DNA of 64,000 nucleotides, from NCBI RefSeq assembly GCF_024713975.1, contig NC_091095.1, positions 7,207,501 to 7,271,500 on the forward strand. The letters run 5' to 3'. The translations under genes and the position numbers were made by a program. Positions 44,920 to 59,658 of the stretch are shown piece by piece; position 1 is the first letter of the stretch; every line of letters begins with the position of its first letter. Source of the stretch: Paralichthys olivaceus (taxonomy: Eukaryota; Chordata; Actinopteri; Pleuronectiformes; Paralichthyidae). Under the pieces are notes generated by a model. It was not told the DNA's origin and made no database searches. It saw only the letters and a program-made list of their open reading frames with translations.

Positions 44920-47865
44920 TCGCTCCAGAGAGAACAAAACTCGTCTCAACTGAGGAAGCGACGTGTTTACTGTGAGCAGAAGCTTGACCTACCTGCTGAA
45001 TCGTCATAGGTGGCGTGTAGACGTACCTGAAGCAGGGAGAGGAAACAATGAGATGATGAGAGGTGACTGGAGTGTTGGTTTATTTTGCTGAGAGACAAAA
45101 AAAACAGGCTTTATGAGAAAGACGTTGCTACGATGACCGAATAAACTCACATGCTCACAAACACACACACGATCCTTTACACACACACACACACAGACAA
45201 ACATACAAACCCTTCCTTGTCTGCAATACATAAAGAAATGCATGAGCTGCGTTTCTTATATTTTCAAGCCTTTAAAGCAGAGAGCTGTGTTTCTTGATTT
45301 TTTTTTTTTTTTTTTTAGTCAGAAATTGTAAGCATCTCTGTGGCCTCCCACTCGGACATATCAGCATGCTGCAGAGGAAAACAGTTTTAAAAACGTGGTG
45401 TGAAAGGATCTACGATTGTACATGCGATAACTACTGAGAGTCTTCTTTAGCCCTCACAACACCAGTGAGGAATTCTTGGGCCCCTCACTTTTGTATTGAA
45501 GTGAGAAAAAAAAAAAGTAAAAGCAATATCAATCAATGTTTTTAATTATTCCTATCAATCATCACTCCAAACCCTCCCTTTATAGACATCCCCGATAAAT
45601 CACCAGCTTTATTTTCAAAGCAGAGGTGATGTCTGCGCTTCACCCTCTGGCAGAATCAGATTTGTTCGAAGAGAAAGTAGTCAAGTGAAGGAGAGACAAG
45701 AAAAGGAAAATAAAAACATTAATAAAATAAAGTAGATGATGAAAATAAAACTGGAGCACAGAGGCCTGAGCGCTGTTCTCCATCCACGCCTGTAGACAGA
45801 CGGAGCTCCATTCCACACACTCTAACCAGACTTGGCAAAACGAGCATAGAAAAAAAACATTTGCACTAGACCCTGACGCCCTGCATAGAAACAAACCTCT
45901 CTCTACCGGTGAGAGAGCGCTGTCACCAGCCTGCCTCCTGACATTATGCAAAAGCTGGATTGTTTGTTCCCCTCCTCTCACCCGTCCCTGCTCTCAGCTA
46001 TATGGAACTTTCCTAAATATTCAGAAGAGGCTTTTAGAAAAAACAAAACAAAATAGCTGCTCTTATTTTATGTTGAGCTTTATCTTTTTTATACGCATCA
46101 TCTGCTGATGTTGGAGATTTCCTTTTTTTTTTTTTTAACCAAAGTGTTATTTTATTCGGATTATACTGTTATCCCATCATGTATTTTCTGTAAATTCTGT
46201 TTGTAAAATAGATTTTCCGCAAAGTACGGAAGCCCATCATCATCTACCATTAATTAAACCGGTATTTCTCTTCTACAGTCTCTCCAGAAGGGGGCGCCAC
46301 AGTGAACTGTTTAAACAGTGAAATGGGTACAGAGTCAACCACGAGTAGAAATAAGCAGTTAGTCATCAGAGTGTCTGGTTGCAGGAGGACTGTGAAAGTG
46401 AAATGCATCATAGCGTCTAACACAGTAACAAAGGTTTCAGTGGCCATCGCCCTGTAGGTTGAGACGCAGTAACATTAACTATGCATTTCCACGCTGTCAC
46501 CTCTGGCAATGATTTTGGCAATAACTAAGTTGTTGAAGACTATTCCCCTCCCCCCCATGTGCAGCACCACTTCCTACTGCTATACCCCGAGCCAGACTCT
46601 ATGCATCTTTTGTTTTTTGACGTTCAGTGACAGCTCTGTCAGCCCCGTCCCCGTCTCATATTTGATGTGCAGAAACAGTTAATCTCATCCATCCCCAGTT
46701 TTGTGTTTACAGAATCCGCCCGTCCTAGGGGTGCTGAGGACACCGGGCTCCAAACTGGTTTTTATGTTGCGTTGCTGCTTTCGTAACTTTACAGTGAGCA
46801 AAGTTAAACTTAGTCATGCGCCAAAATAGAATTCAGAAACGTACTTCCACAGAAGGACAAAAATATCTTGCTGACATTGAATGCAATAAGGAAAACAGAA
46901 CATGTGGGTGGTGGCAGTATGGTATTACTGTAAATCTGCAGTATGTTCTTTTTATATTCGGGAGTTATGTTCTTTGTAAGTGTAAAATGAGAAGAGAAAA
47001 TGCTGAAAGACATTTGATATCCTCGGTGTCTCCTTGTTTTGTTCTCACTGGAAAACTTCAGAACAGCAGCTGAGCATAATTTCATCCAACCTTCTATTCT
47101 TGCAGCATCAGGGACGAATAACTCCATGATGCAAAAGAGTCGATTCATCATCGTTTGGATGTTTTTGTAGAGAGGACAAGCCAGTGCTCTGGTGGAGGTA
47201 ACTGGAGTGAGAGGGCAAATATGAGGGTGTTTGCTGACTCCTGAAAATCACAGGGGAGTTTAGATCATCCCTTGATTTGTATGTAGTTCCTCCTTAATCA
47301 GGGAAAACTGGGCACAATTAACCAATTTTCTTCCTTGAGCTATTGTTAGCAGCAACAAATGTTGCATATTGTTTAAACTGAGGTCTTTAAATTTGCATTA
47401 ACTGAAGTAAAGTATCAGATTTTGAATATGTTAGTGACTCGGGCCAAGCACAGGCGTCAGCTCAGACTTCATCAGTCGTCTTTAATTCACTATCAAAGCA
47501 GCAGCTCTTGTAGGAATTTACTGTATCCACACTTTACAAGTCAAATCAGTGGGAAAGGACTGAGTGAATTTAGTAAACGTTCTGTCTACTGGACGATAAG
47601 TGTCTGAACAGGTGAGATTCTCACCACAGCTTCATTAAAAAAAAAAAAAAAACCCGACCCTCAACCTCAAAGATTAAAAGAAGTCATCTTTGTGGAAGCC
47701 TCACTTACTGAACATCACACGCTCTTCCAATGTACCACTGTACAAAACAAATCTTTTAAAGAAAAATACTGGGAAATGGGACTATTTATTTCTTTTAATT
47801 TATTTTGTCATATTTTTGTAAGACCTGAAAAATAGTTAATAAAACTATTTCAAATGCATTTTATG
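44920..47865 (+). other. ANO8 3' UTR (inferred)
   Basis: About 2.9 kb from the TAG at 44917-44919 to the AATAAA at 47838-47843, which fits a cleavage site near 47860. It contains a CA tract at about 45174-45196 and T-runs near 45300 and 46125. No other gene was recognised, and its open frames are short. The extent is inferred from the poly(A) signal and the DDA1 gene on the other strand. Confidence 0.6.
47838..47843 (+). terminator. ANO8 polyadenylation signal
   Basis: AATAAA in 'gttaataaaactatttc', with T/GT-rich sequence ('ttatgtgttgtgactg') shortly downstream. It is the last good plus-strand signal before DDA1. Confidence 0.55.
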
Positions 47866-48007
47866 TGTTGTGACTGATGCTTCTTTTTCTCCTTCGAAGA
47901 TAAACCTCAAGATTTGGATATGCAGAATCCACAAGTAAAGGATTTAACATAAGATGACATATTTTAAAGAACCACATGACAAACAAAAACCCCAGTTTCA
48001 ATCCAGT

Positions 48008-48013
48008 TTTATT
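48008..48013 (-). terminator. DDA1 polyadenylation signal (candidate)
   Basis: Plus-strand TTTATT reads AATAAA on the minus strand, about 165 bp from the ANO8 signal, consistent with tail-to-tail genes. Other minus-strand signals closer to the DDA1 stop could also be used. Confidence 0.4.
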
Positions 48014-49783
48014 TCAGCAAAGCTAAAAAGAACACATCTTATCTAACACACATGAGATGGGGGCAAGGCCTGGGGTGGAATAGTAGAACAGTCTATCAGA
48101 GCAGAAGCATAACATGGTTTTTACGCTTCAATAACAGATGGTGTATTTATACTGAAGGTAGCAAGTTGGCCATCCACGCTATCGACCCACACTGCAGCAT
48201 CAACCAAAACAAGGACAGGACGCTTTATTGTGACTCTGATGCGCAGTGGTAAGAACATTTAAAAAAAGAAAAAGCTTCATTCAGTCATGTACATTAAGAC
48301 TGATGCAAAACTGAATCTCTGGAACAAGGCAGGATGGCGACAGCACTTTGCTGTGCATGCTTATTGTGCATTCTATGGCTGAAACAATAACGCCCCCTTC
48401 AAACCCCCCACCCTCGTGTTCATCAAAACCAGCTCTCAGATTAAAACCATGCGGGGCTGTCACACAGACGGGGCGAACAGAACAGCTATCCCGAGCAAAG
48501 AGAGTCTGAACAGCGGTGACAGGTTGTAAGGCCTCGAAGGCTAAAACCTTCTGCAGTCACATGAGACATCACCACACCCCTGCACCCCCTTCACTCTTAT
48601 TACTGGTCCATGGAAATAAAACCCAGCCATGAAAACATCAACATGCCAGATAACATCCGCTCAGCTCTTAACACTCACATGGGTCATTTTCTATTGTATC
48701 CACAGGTATGTAATATTTTACAAAAAAATGCAGACACAAAGATATTCCATGTTATTTGTAATTATTTACACAAAATAATGTATTGTTTTCCCTTTTCCTT
48801 TCATTACTATACATATTCTTCTTCACTATCCGTGCTGTTACCAACTGGTGCAGCTGGAAACCCAACAACATAATAAACAATTTCATATTTGGATGAAACT
48901 TTTTCCATCTTTTTTTTTCTGAACTGAAACTGAAAGCCTTTCTTACTTACTACCATTGACTGGCCAGAAGGTGGTGCTAGATGTACAAAATATTTCTCAG
49001 AGCAATAACACAACATTTTTCCTACAGAGCACAAGCCCCAGAATAGAATGAAGATATGCATATTCACCATACACACACATCTAAGGGGAAGAGTTGCTTC
49101 TACTTTGTGCTGTTCTTCACAGTGCTTTCTTGGTTCTGTTGATTCTGACAGAGTGGAGAAATGTGGCAATGCCCCCATGTGGTCGCAGAGTGGGCAGTGA
49201 AACCGAGAGGGCGGGCACTGTGGCTGGCAGGAAGCTCATTGCCGTAAGTAAAAAATAAAAGTTATTTTAATAAAATTAAAACAGTAACAAAAAATGTTAT
49301 CGTTGCACTAATCAGTACAGACTCTCCAGGAGGCTACACGAGTCATGTATGAGACTGATTTTTAGGGTAAAGTTTCATCTTTCAAGTCCATCGCTGATCC
49401 CAAATCTACTCCGACACGTTTTCAACTGTTGACTCACCTCACACACACGCACACACACAGTACAACGCACAACTAACCCACAATCACAGCTCAGCATGCA
49501 TACAAGCATATACATTTATACTGACACACACAGGGAATAGCCAACATTAATTAAAGTAACACCAGTATAAGGATCCCTCTCTGATGGTGGTTATTTCTGC
49601 CGATCTTTTCATGCACTCAAATCTTTACACCAGTTGAGGCTGCTTTGTTGGTAGGAATTCCCCCAATTCTTTGTGTGTGATTCTGGCATCCTGCCATAGT
49701 ATTCAGGTTGGCTTATCCTTTGAATTTGTTGGTTTGTATTAGCTATACCCTGTGCACGCAAACACACATACATTCATTCACAC

Positions 49784-49818
<35 letters not shown>

Positions 49819-49819
49819 T
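48014..49819 (-). other. DDA1 3' UTR (inferred)
   Basis: About 1.8 kb between the DDA1 stop (49820-49822) and the candidate poly(A) signal at 48008. It contains a CA-rich stretch at about 49441-49460 and TA/CA repeats at 49785-49818 just after the stop codon. No other gene is seen. Confidence 0.5.
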
Positions 49820-51385
<1,566 letters not shown>

Positions 51386-51689
51386 GATGACTCCAGAAAC
51401 GTCGAAACACCGACTCGTGGACTGTGTGTGTGTGTTGTCGTGATGCCAGAGGCGGTGTGTTACGGTTAGCCGCGCTAGCTTCGCGGCTAGCTCACCGAGC
51501 CGACTGTCCTCCCGACTCCTCCTGGCGAACAAAACGACGAGCTTCAATCACACGTTGTTGTTTCCATCCTGTGTCCCGGCGTCAGTGGGAATAAGAGACA
51601 AGTCGACGAGGACGATCGCGCTGGAGACGTCAGGACATGAGTTAGCAGAGCGGGTTCCACAGGACTCCGGCAGCTAGCATGATGGCAGC

Positions 51690-51775
51690 GATGCTTCCTC
51701 AGCCCCGCCCCGAGAGCGCCCATTGGCCTACACTCCATCCACGTGACAGCAGCTCGACAAGAGAGCCAATCATCG
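51690..51775 (-). promoter_or_regulatory. DDA1 promoter elements (GC box, CCAAT boxes, E-box)
   Basis: A CpG-rich block about 300-390 bp upstream of the DDA1 start. It holds a GC box (CCCCGCCCC, about 51703-51711), an inverted CCAAT (ATTGG, 51722-51726), CACGTGAC (51740-51747, a USF/MYC-type E-box) and a direct CCAAT (51766-51770). This is a typical TATA-less housekeeping promoter. Direction is assigned by proximity to DDA1, and it could be bidirectional. Confidence 0.5.
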
Positions 51776-51873
51776 AACAGAACACAAGCTCGGTGAATGA
51801 CTAATGATCTGTTCTGTTCATGATGAGCTCCACAATAAAACACCAGCAGACACTCACCATATGTTTCACAAGG

Positions 51874-52226
51874 TTCTATTCTATTCTATTTTACTTTATT
51901 CTATTCTATCGTATTCTATTATATTCCATGCTGTTCTGTTCTGTTCTATTTTACTTTACTCTATTTTATCGTATTCTATTATATTCCCTTCTGTTCTGTT
52001 CTATTCCATTCTATTTTACTCTATTCTATTCTATTCCATTCTATTTTATTTTATTCTGTTCTATTCTATTCTATTCTATTCTATTCTATTCTATTCCATT
52101 CCGTTCTGTTCTGTTCTGTTCTATTCTATTCCATTCTATTTTATTATATTCTGTTCTATTCTATTCTATTCTATTCTATTCTGGTCTACTCTACTTGATT
52201 CTATTCCATTTCATTTTATTCTATTA
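51874..52226. repeat. (TTCTA)n / ATTCT pentanucleotide array
   Basis: About 350 bp of 'ttcta' units with frequent variants (ttcca, ttttac, ttctg). The array stays open in several frames and yields a spurious Tyr/Ser/Ile/Leu/Phe-rich 154-codon ORF. Confidence 0.95.
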
Positions 52227-52827
52227 CAAAATGTAAGAACAAATAGTATTTCACACATCATGATTTAGTTTAAAGATCCTCGCCACACATTTTTTAAGAC
52301 AAATAAAATAACATTCTCAGATTAATAATTTATAAGTAAATAACAAAAAAGTTTTATTACCCTGTTAAAATTTCTCCCTCACTCAAAAATTCTCCAGAAT
52401 CTATATGAAGTGGCAATTATTATTGAGTCTTTACATTCAGCTACTTCATATGTGCAAAGCAGGCTTCAGTTTTCTACATCTCAGTTGTGTTAGTTAAACA
52501 TTGGACCAGGACCTGCATCCAAACTTTATAAATCACGCTCAATATACACACCAGAAACCTTCTGGTTTTACAGGTACACACCAAAGCATAAAGAAACTTC
52601 CCCCTTCCGCCAGGTGGAGAAATCATTATTATATTATGTTAATTTATTAAAGTCAAACAACAACAAGCAAAACACATTTCTGAGTGAAATGACAACTACA
52701 TGAACAAATTATACACATTGGTTTCATTATCTGAACAGATTATGGGGATGAGAAAAAGATTTATTATTTCATGTGTGTGTCCAGAGGTTGTCTCCGTCAT
52801 GCAGCAGCAGGGGGCAGTTGCAGCTCC

Positions 52828-52831
52828 ACAA

Positions 52832-52862
<31 letters not shown>

Positions 52863-52924
52863 CACACACACACCCACACCCACACACACACACACACACA
52901 GACACACACACACACACACACACA
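52828..52924. repeat. (CA)n microsatellite
   Basis: About 45 CA units with a few CC and GA interruptions. Confidence 0.96.
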
Positions 52925-54462
52925 GACCTCCTCGCAGTGGACTGACAGTGTCTGCCATGTGGAGGCTACAACAGAATCCAGATAAATTAGATTATTGGAT
53001 TGGCTGCGGCAGATTATAGCTCTCCTGCTTCCTCGGTGCCTCACAAGAAATCCACGTATTTTACGCTGAGTTTTCTGGAATACAGAGGTGGGTGTTTTCT
53101 TTCCTTACTTGTATTTATCTTGCCTTGTGATTGTTTTGATCAGGATGGTCAGATTTTGGAAGTATAGACACAGAATTAAGCTGTTCTTTGTGTGTCTATA
53201 CTGCAAAATACCATGGTTGCATTTCAATTCATTTAAAATAACTCTAAAATAAAGGAGCAAACCTTCTGGCACTTGCCTCATTTGCACCATCAGACGACAA
53301 TGAGTGGACTATTCAACTCTTTGATTGTAATAGTGAATAGATGGGGCCATGTGCTTTACCAGACATGTTTCATCCCAAATCAGCAACAGGCAGAATGTAG
53401 CTGAACTGCTTATACTCCTTTATTGTCGCCCTTATGTTTGAATGGTTGCTCAATTTATTAGTCTAAGTAGCCTTTGCATTTTCCATAATAAATGTCCATT
53501 ATGTATGATCCATCAGTTTTGCACGCTACATATTTACTCGTCTTCCTACAGCATTTCAGCATAAAACTGTGGCTGAATGGCTGAATGTTTTTTATTAGTT
53601 CTGTCCAGATCATTTGTTTTCATGTGCAACATTCAGACATTGGTGATTTATTTGATTTAAATCATGCAAACAAAAAGTAGACCCCAAAAAGTATCTTTAA
53701 AAGTGAAATATATATGTGTCAAATAACTGAGGAGGCCTCTCAGCAATGAACTTACAGCTCTGTAGTTGTTTTTTTAATCTCCACCAACGTCTCTACTCTT
53801 TTCTGGGCATCAGGCCCCACTGTGATTGTGTCAGACGTGCGTAAATCGTTACATAACAGTCTCCTGCAGCCACTGTGACAACTGAGAACGCATGTAGAGA
53901 AGGTAACAAGAAGCAAAGCCACAGATTTGATAACAGTGTGTCTATGATGTCTAAATGAAAAGTGTCATGGAGGAGATTTACTCCCACAATTCTCTGGGAT
54001 ATAATGAGGGATCAAACAAAGTTTTCGATAGTAACTTTTCCTAGAACAACCTCATCACCTTCCAGTGAGCTGCTCTGAAACAAGGCAGTTTAACAGTCCC
54101 TTTGTATGTATTCAGGATTGAAATAGTGTGGTTTGATTATTATTATTACAGATATTTTAAATAGTGTTTTACTTACCTGGATGAAACATGATATGCAATT
54201 TTACAAGTGGGTCTTTTTTTTGAGGCGTTATTTGTTCTGTGATTTTCTAGCTTCAGCTTGCAAACATCTCTAGTACTGCAAAAAACTCTCCACACCTTCT
54301 CTACCCCTGCTTTTTAAATAATATATGTGGCCTAGATTTAAAACAGAGACAGTGTCCAACATTCAAACAACCTCATCACACAGCACCATCTCTGTATTTA
54401 GACACTATCACCAAAAATAAGTTGGCTATCAAGTTGATTTAGTATGTGAAGTCGATAGATGG

Positions 54463-54540
54463 ATCAGTGGGTAGATGGATGGATGGATAGATGGATAGAT
54501 AGATTGATGGATGAATGGATAGATGGATAGATTGGAGGTT
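54463..54540. repeat. GATA/GATG tetranucleotide tract
   Basis: Imperfect 'gatggatagatggatagata' units. Confidence 0.9.
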
Positions 54541-55314
54541 TCAGCTCTAGATAAAGGGTTTATATTGGTGTAGACCAGAGTAAACACACAGTACATATTT
54601 ATTTATGTCAGTGATTAAATTGAAATGAATTCTATGAATCACAGTGTCACTCAAAGGTCGTGGCAGACGGCTGCTCACATCGAGTCTGGTTCTTCCTGTT
54701 GATGAGGGGGTTGTTGTCTCTCCACAGCCACCAAAGTGCTGCTCATTGTGGAAACTGTTTCTCTATAACCTTTACAATGTAAAGTGCCTTGAGATGATGT
54801 TATAATTTGATTGATTTGAATTAAACAGAACAGAAACAAACATTCCATATGAAGCAGACACATCTTGTTACTGGATAATGGATGTCCTCTGATGTGGGAG
54901 CAACATCTGAGGTGAATGTGTTGCTCCCGGTGGAATCAACATGTCCTGCTCAGCCTTCTTCAGTCAGTGCACATGTACAGCTCTGGACATCACTGCTGTC
55001 TGAATTGGAGGATGTGCAAGTATAAGCAAAACGAGAACAGCCAGCAAAGCAGGAATGCTGCATTACATTGTGTCCGTGATCCCCGGATGAAAAGCAGGAG
55101 CTGATGGGCTGCATGTGTAGAAAAAGTTGCAACAGTAAAAGTGTTGTCACTGTTTTGACCGAGGGAAAGACAGATTGTGTTGTGTAGACAGGGAGCATAA
55201 TCCCGTCCAGCAGGGAGGTAGGTTAATTCCACCGGCACAGAGACTTTCAGACCCTGTGTGGCTGCTCTGCTGTTGCCATGGCTGGTAATCAACTGACAAC
55301 CTGACAAACTGTGG

Positions 55315-55316
<2 letters not shown>

Positions 55317-55356
<40 letters not shown>
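55317..55356. repeat. (CA)n microsatellite
   Basis: About 20 uninterrupted CA units. Confidence 0.96.
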
Positions 55357-55357
<1 letters not shown>

Positions 55358-56231
55358 CTGCTGCGTGTATGAGATGTGCAGTGTTCACTGTCTCATCCAT
55401 TCTCTGGATATCAACCTCCCTGGCTGTGATAATTAAATCCATGTGTATTGTATTTTAACACGACTAAGACCATGTGAACGTGTGAATTAATGTATTTTCT
55501 CTCTGAGCCAAATTTACACCAAAGTAATAAAGTCTCTCCTCTCTAACGTGGCAAAATATAAACGTCCATAAAACGAGCCACTCGTCCTGAGTTCGTTCTG
55601 TGACTGACAGTACGTCGGCATGTGTGCGCTGCTGCAGAGTGATCACATGGCGGGCAGCTTTAACTCACAGAGCTATTACTGTCCCCGTCTATTAATACCC
55701 CCTAAAGGCCGCACTGAGGGTAGATGCTGCTCGGTTGCGTCGGACAGAAAATCGTGAGGGTTTAAGTTGTAAGTAGACGCCAGATTGTAAAGACACAAGA
55801 CCTTGTTCGCCTTTTGGTGCACTTAAGATTCCCAAATGCTCATTTGACATAGAGAACATTTCGCTTTGTAATGACAGCAGCAGCTTGACTGAATTTAAAG
55901 GGTCTGCTCGACCTCCTTAAGCCCGCAATTCAGCAGCTCGACCTACATGTACACTCAGTCAGAGAAAGCCAAGTAGAATTAAGAGTACATCAGTTACATT
56001 CTAGTTCTAAAATATAGGTTTCCTTCTCATTTATCAAATGCATTCTTCCGTGTTTGTACCTTTTTTTCATTGATACATGAAAGTTCTGTCTCACACAAAT
56101 GTTAAGCAAAGATACTTCCATGGCCCATGCATCCTTAAAGGAAAAGCTGATTATTTTAGTGAAAAATAAAAAGGGAAATACAGGTTTCCAGTGGTTTCCT
56201 TCTGATTGCATTCTAAAACGTGCAACACTCA

Positions 56232-56453
56232 GCTGACATTGGGGAGGGGGTCAGGTTACACCATGAAGAGATCATCAGTCAGAGCGCTAATGTCTAATGT
56301 AGAGTTAAACTAACCCGCATGTCTCTGGACTGTGGGAGGAAGTCAGAGGAAGAAACCTACACAGGCTCCAGGAGGACATCTAAACTCAACACTTTATGTT
56401 CGAACGCAGATACTTCTTGCTTGAGGAAACAATGCTAACCACTCCCCCACCGC
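56232..56453 (+). repeat. Dispersed fish repeat, family C, copy 2
   Basis: 'gctgacattggggagggggt', 'gtctctggactgtgggagga' and 'caatgctaaccactccccca' parallel 27987-28300. The copy ends 175 bp before the ABHD8 coding exon. Confidence 0.7.
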
Positions 56454-56637
56454 TTGATGTAGTTTATCTTCAGGCTCCAGAGATATTTTATCAATGTCAT
56501 AATCCATATAGTTTGAATGAAGTCCTTACTTTTAACAGTGGTTCTTTTTAAATGAATGTGCCTCTGGATTTCTGTGACCTTGTTGTAGTCACATTTGCAT
56601 GTTTGTTCTGTTCTGCCTTCCCTCCAGACTGGCAGCC

Positions 56638-59600
56638 ATGCTGACCAGCTTTATGGAAGGTCTTCTCTGCTGCCTGACCTCAAAGTCTGCCAACATCGTG
56701 GTTCCGGTAGAAACTTCAGAACCTGCTGATGGCTACGAGTTTGTGGAGGTGAAACCAGGCCGCGTCCTGCGGGTTCGACACATCATCCCTGACCGGCCGG
56801 TGGTGGAGGAGCCCACCGGGCAGGGTGGGAGTGTCAGCTGCAAACGAAGGATCACAGTGTATCGCAATGGACAACTTTTCCTGGAGAACTTAGGCGACGC
56901 AGCGAATGCAGAGCTGAAAAACTGCCAGAATGGAAAGACAGAACCGAACAGCCCGGTTGAGGTTGAACTTACAGACTGTGCCAAAACCTCACCGCCCGTC
57001 AGCATCCCTGAGGCCCGGTCAGACTCCATCACAGTTGGAAACAATGGGGCATCTGAAGCAGGAGTAAGAGACGTGGCACCTGCTGCTGAACAGACCGACC
57101 AGTTACAGCAACCAAGGATGCGCAGGCGGAAACCCAAACGCACGGTGGTGATCGACTGTGAGAGGAAGATCTCAGCCTGTAAAGGGACACATCAGGACGT
57201 GGCTCTGTTTTTCATCCATGGAGTGGGAGGCTCGCTGGACATCTGGGGAAGCCAGCTGGACTTCTTTTCTCGGCTGGGCTACGAGGTCATCGCCCCGGAC
57301 CTGGCAGGTCACGGGGCCAGCTCGGCACCGCAGATCGCTGCAGCTTACACGTTCTACGCCCTGGCTGAGGATATGAGACTTATCTTCAAGAGATATGCAC
57401 GGAAGAGGAATATTCTCATAGGACATTCTTATGGGTACATTCTACAGAGAGATTTATCATCGTAACTATAATTAGATCATGTTTTGTTTGTGGTTACTGT
57501 TGCAACTAAGTGGAGGTAAAATTGTCTAGCTTGTCTTTTAACCAACCTTCTGTTCCCCTCTCCCAGAGTGTCATTCTGCACGTTTCTGGCTCATGAGTAT
57601 CCGGAGCAGATCCACAAGATGGTGATGATCAACGGAGGTGGTCCCACAGCTTTGGAGCCCAGCCTCTGCTCCATCTTCAACCTGCCCACCTGCGTGCTTC
57701 ACTGTCTGTCGCCGCTGTTTGCCTGGAGCTTTCTCAAGTAAGACAGCCTGCAACAGGGAAAGATAAAAATATGTGGAGACTGCAGCATCTTTGTGTCATT
57801 CATGTGGACCTCAGTGTTTTTTATTTCCACCACAGTTTTGATGTTTTGGAGCAATTCAAGTGAATCTCCTCTGCTCTGTCTGCTGCAGGGCGGGCTTTGC
57901 TCGGCAGGGTGCCAAAGAGAAGCAGCTGCTGAAAGAGAACAATGCCTTTAACGTGTCGTCCTTTGTGCTGCGCGCCATGATGAGCGGGCAGTACTGGCCT
58001 GAGGGGGACGAGGTCTACCACGCTGAGCTCACCGTGCCCATCCTGCTGGTGCACGGCATGCATGACAAGTTTGTTCCTGTGGAGGAGGATCAGCGCATGG
58101 CAGAGGTGAAGAGGTCAACCCCATAAGTTCAGAACCAAACTGAAAACTGATCCTCTAAAAACACGACTGTCATAGAATGAGTGAACTGAGAGAACCAGAC
58201 GGCGGAAAGTAATTGAACAATTTGTTCAAAAATATTTGTAGGGGTCATGAGAATTAATATCAAAATTTACTTAAAACATGATTTCTTTTTTGAGACCTTT
58301 AGCTCCTGAAGAGCCATTCATTTTTCATCGATTGTGTTCAGTGGATAAGCTCCAATCTTTGAACTTCAGTTTACTTGTCTGCCTCATTTAAAGGAGTTAA
58401 ACATGTTCTGCTCATATTTAGGTTCATAAATTTAATTTGAGTTATTACTTGTCAGGTTTACATGCTCTAATGTTCAAAATAACCCATTACTTTCTTCAAA
58501 ATTCGTGTGGAAATATTGGCCACTGTCACTTTACCTGACTTTGTTAGGAAAATACACACTTGTCAGCGTTTCAGGAGCTTCAGTGTTTTCTGTGGGAAAG
58601 AGGAACTCCCTTTACTATGGACTTTGGCTTTTCAAGTTTGAAGGAACTTTTTAGTTACACAAAAAAACCTTTATAGCAGGAAAGAGGAAAGAGAAACTGT
58701 AAAAGCATGAAATGTCTCATTTAAGATTAAAAAGCACTTTGATTTTTTTTAAGGAAGTCAATGTAACATAAAGGCTCTGAAAGGCAAGAACTCACTAAAA
58801 CCAATGCTTTGGTCAACAATCAATAATAAAGTATAAAAATTGCCAGTTAATAAAAAGTAAAAAGAAAGAACTCCCCTATGTGCTAACACTAAAGTGCAAT
58901 GTCCCAGATTTGAGTCCAACCAGGGACTTTAACTACATTTCATTCCTCATCTCACTCTGCCTGTGTTTCCTTTCTGTCTCCAGCTGAACACGATCAAACA
59001 AAATAAAAAATGGCCAAAATTGTGGTTAAAGGATTAAACAGTGAGAAGAAACTTGAACTTCAGGGGCTGCGTAGAATCACTTGCTCAGAAGACAAAAGAA
59101 CTGAGCACGTTTTGCACTAATATTATCGGGGTTCCGTTCTTCGCAAGCCATATCAATTTAGAACGTGATTTCCTCCAGCTACATTAAAAACTCAGAAGCA
59201 TAATAATTTAGCAGAAGTGTCTTTTTTTCTCTCTTCTTTATGCAGCTTAAGTTCTGAGACGTGGGCAATGATTCAGAGGTTGTAAACTTGGCTTGTGCTT
59301 TGGCACAAAACACAAAGTGTTGGGTTTTGTTAATAATTCTTTATCCAAACTTGTTTTTTTAACATTTTGTCAGATCCTCCTAATGGCCTTCCTGAAGTTG
59401 CTGGAGGATGGAAGTCACATGGTAATGATGGAGTGTCCCGAGGTCGTCAACACACTCCTGCATGAGTTTTTCCTCTGGGAGCCCGCCACTCCTCCACCGC
59501 CAAAGAAAGAGTCCAAAACACGTCCGGAGACTGCCAAAGCCAACTCTGACGACGCCAAGGCCTCGTCTGAGCTCGCCAAGGTCCGACCGGCGACTGCCAG

Positions 59601-59658
59601 GCAAACCTCATCAAACTGCGGTGCAGAGGAGAAGCCAGGCAGCAGGGCCAAGAAATGA
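56638..59658 (+). CDS. abhd8: ABHD8, alpha/beta-hydrolase domain protein 8
   Basis: Serine-hydrolase-fold protein; its physiological substrate is not settled to my knowledge. Four coding exons, 56638-57434, 57567-57737, 57889-58105 and 59374-59658, join in frame to 489 residues; I recall human as about 439. The start is the ATG 10 nt after the 'ctccag|actggcagcc' acceptor ([13 protein letters not shown]), matching the family N-terminus. The N-terminal part has [18 protein letters not shown] and [11 protein letters not shown], then a variable linker and a basic RRRKPKR. The hydrolase domain shows the HGVGG oxyanion turn (194-198), [12 protein letters not shown], and the nucleophile elbow GHSYG with Ser264. 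Asp382 (HGMHDKFVP) and His410 ([11 protein letters not shown]) complete the triad, so it looks catalytically intact. The Cys pair near the N-terminus could be acylated (inference). The C-terminal tail is Lys/Pro/Ala/Ser-rich and low-complexity. It is convergent with PTPRC. Confidence 0.95.
58106..59373. other. ABHD8 intron 4 (numbering with a 5' non-coding exon)
   Basis: A 1.27 kb AT-rich intron, with no recognised repeat family or exon. Confidence 0.75.

Larger units (their letters stand above)
51386..56627. other. Intergenic region DDA1-ABHD8
   Basis: 5.2 kb with the DDA1 promoter and CpG-rich block (to about 51790), an ATTCT-type array, CA tracts at 52828-52924 and 55317-55356, a GATA/GATG tract at 54463-54540 and a family C repeat at 56232-56453. 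Non-coding 5' exons of ABHD8 may lie here but cannot be placed. The MRPL34 gene expected from human order was not recognised. Confidence 0.65.

Noticed and set aside
51804..52268. 154-codon Tyr/Ser/Leu/Ile-rich open frame
   Set aside because: Translation of the TTCTA pentanucleotide array, open in more than one frame.
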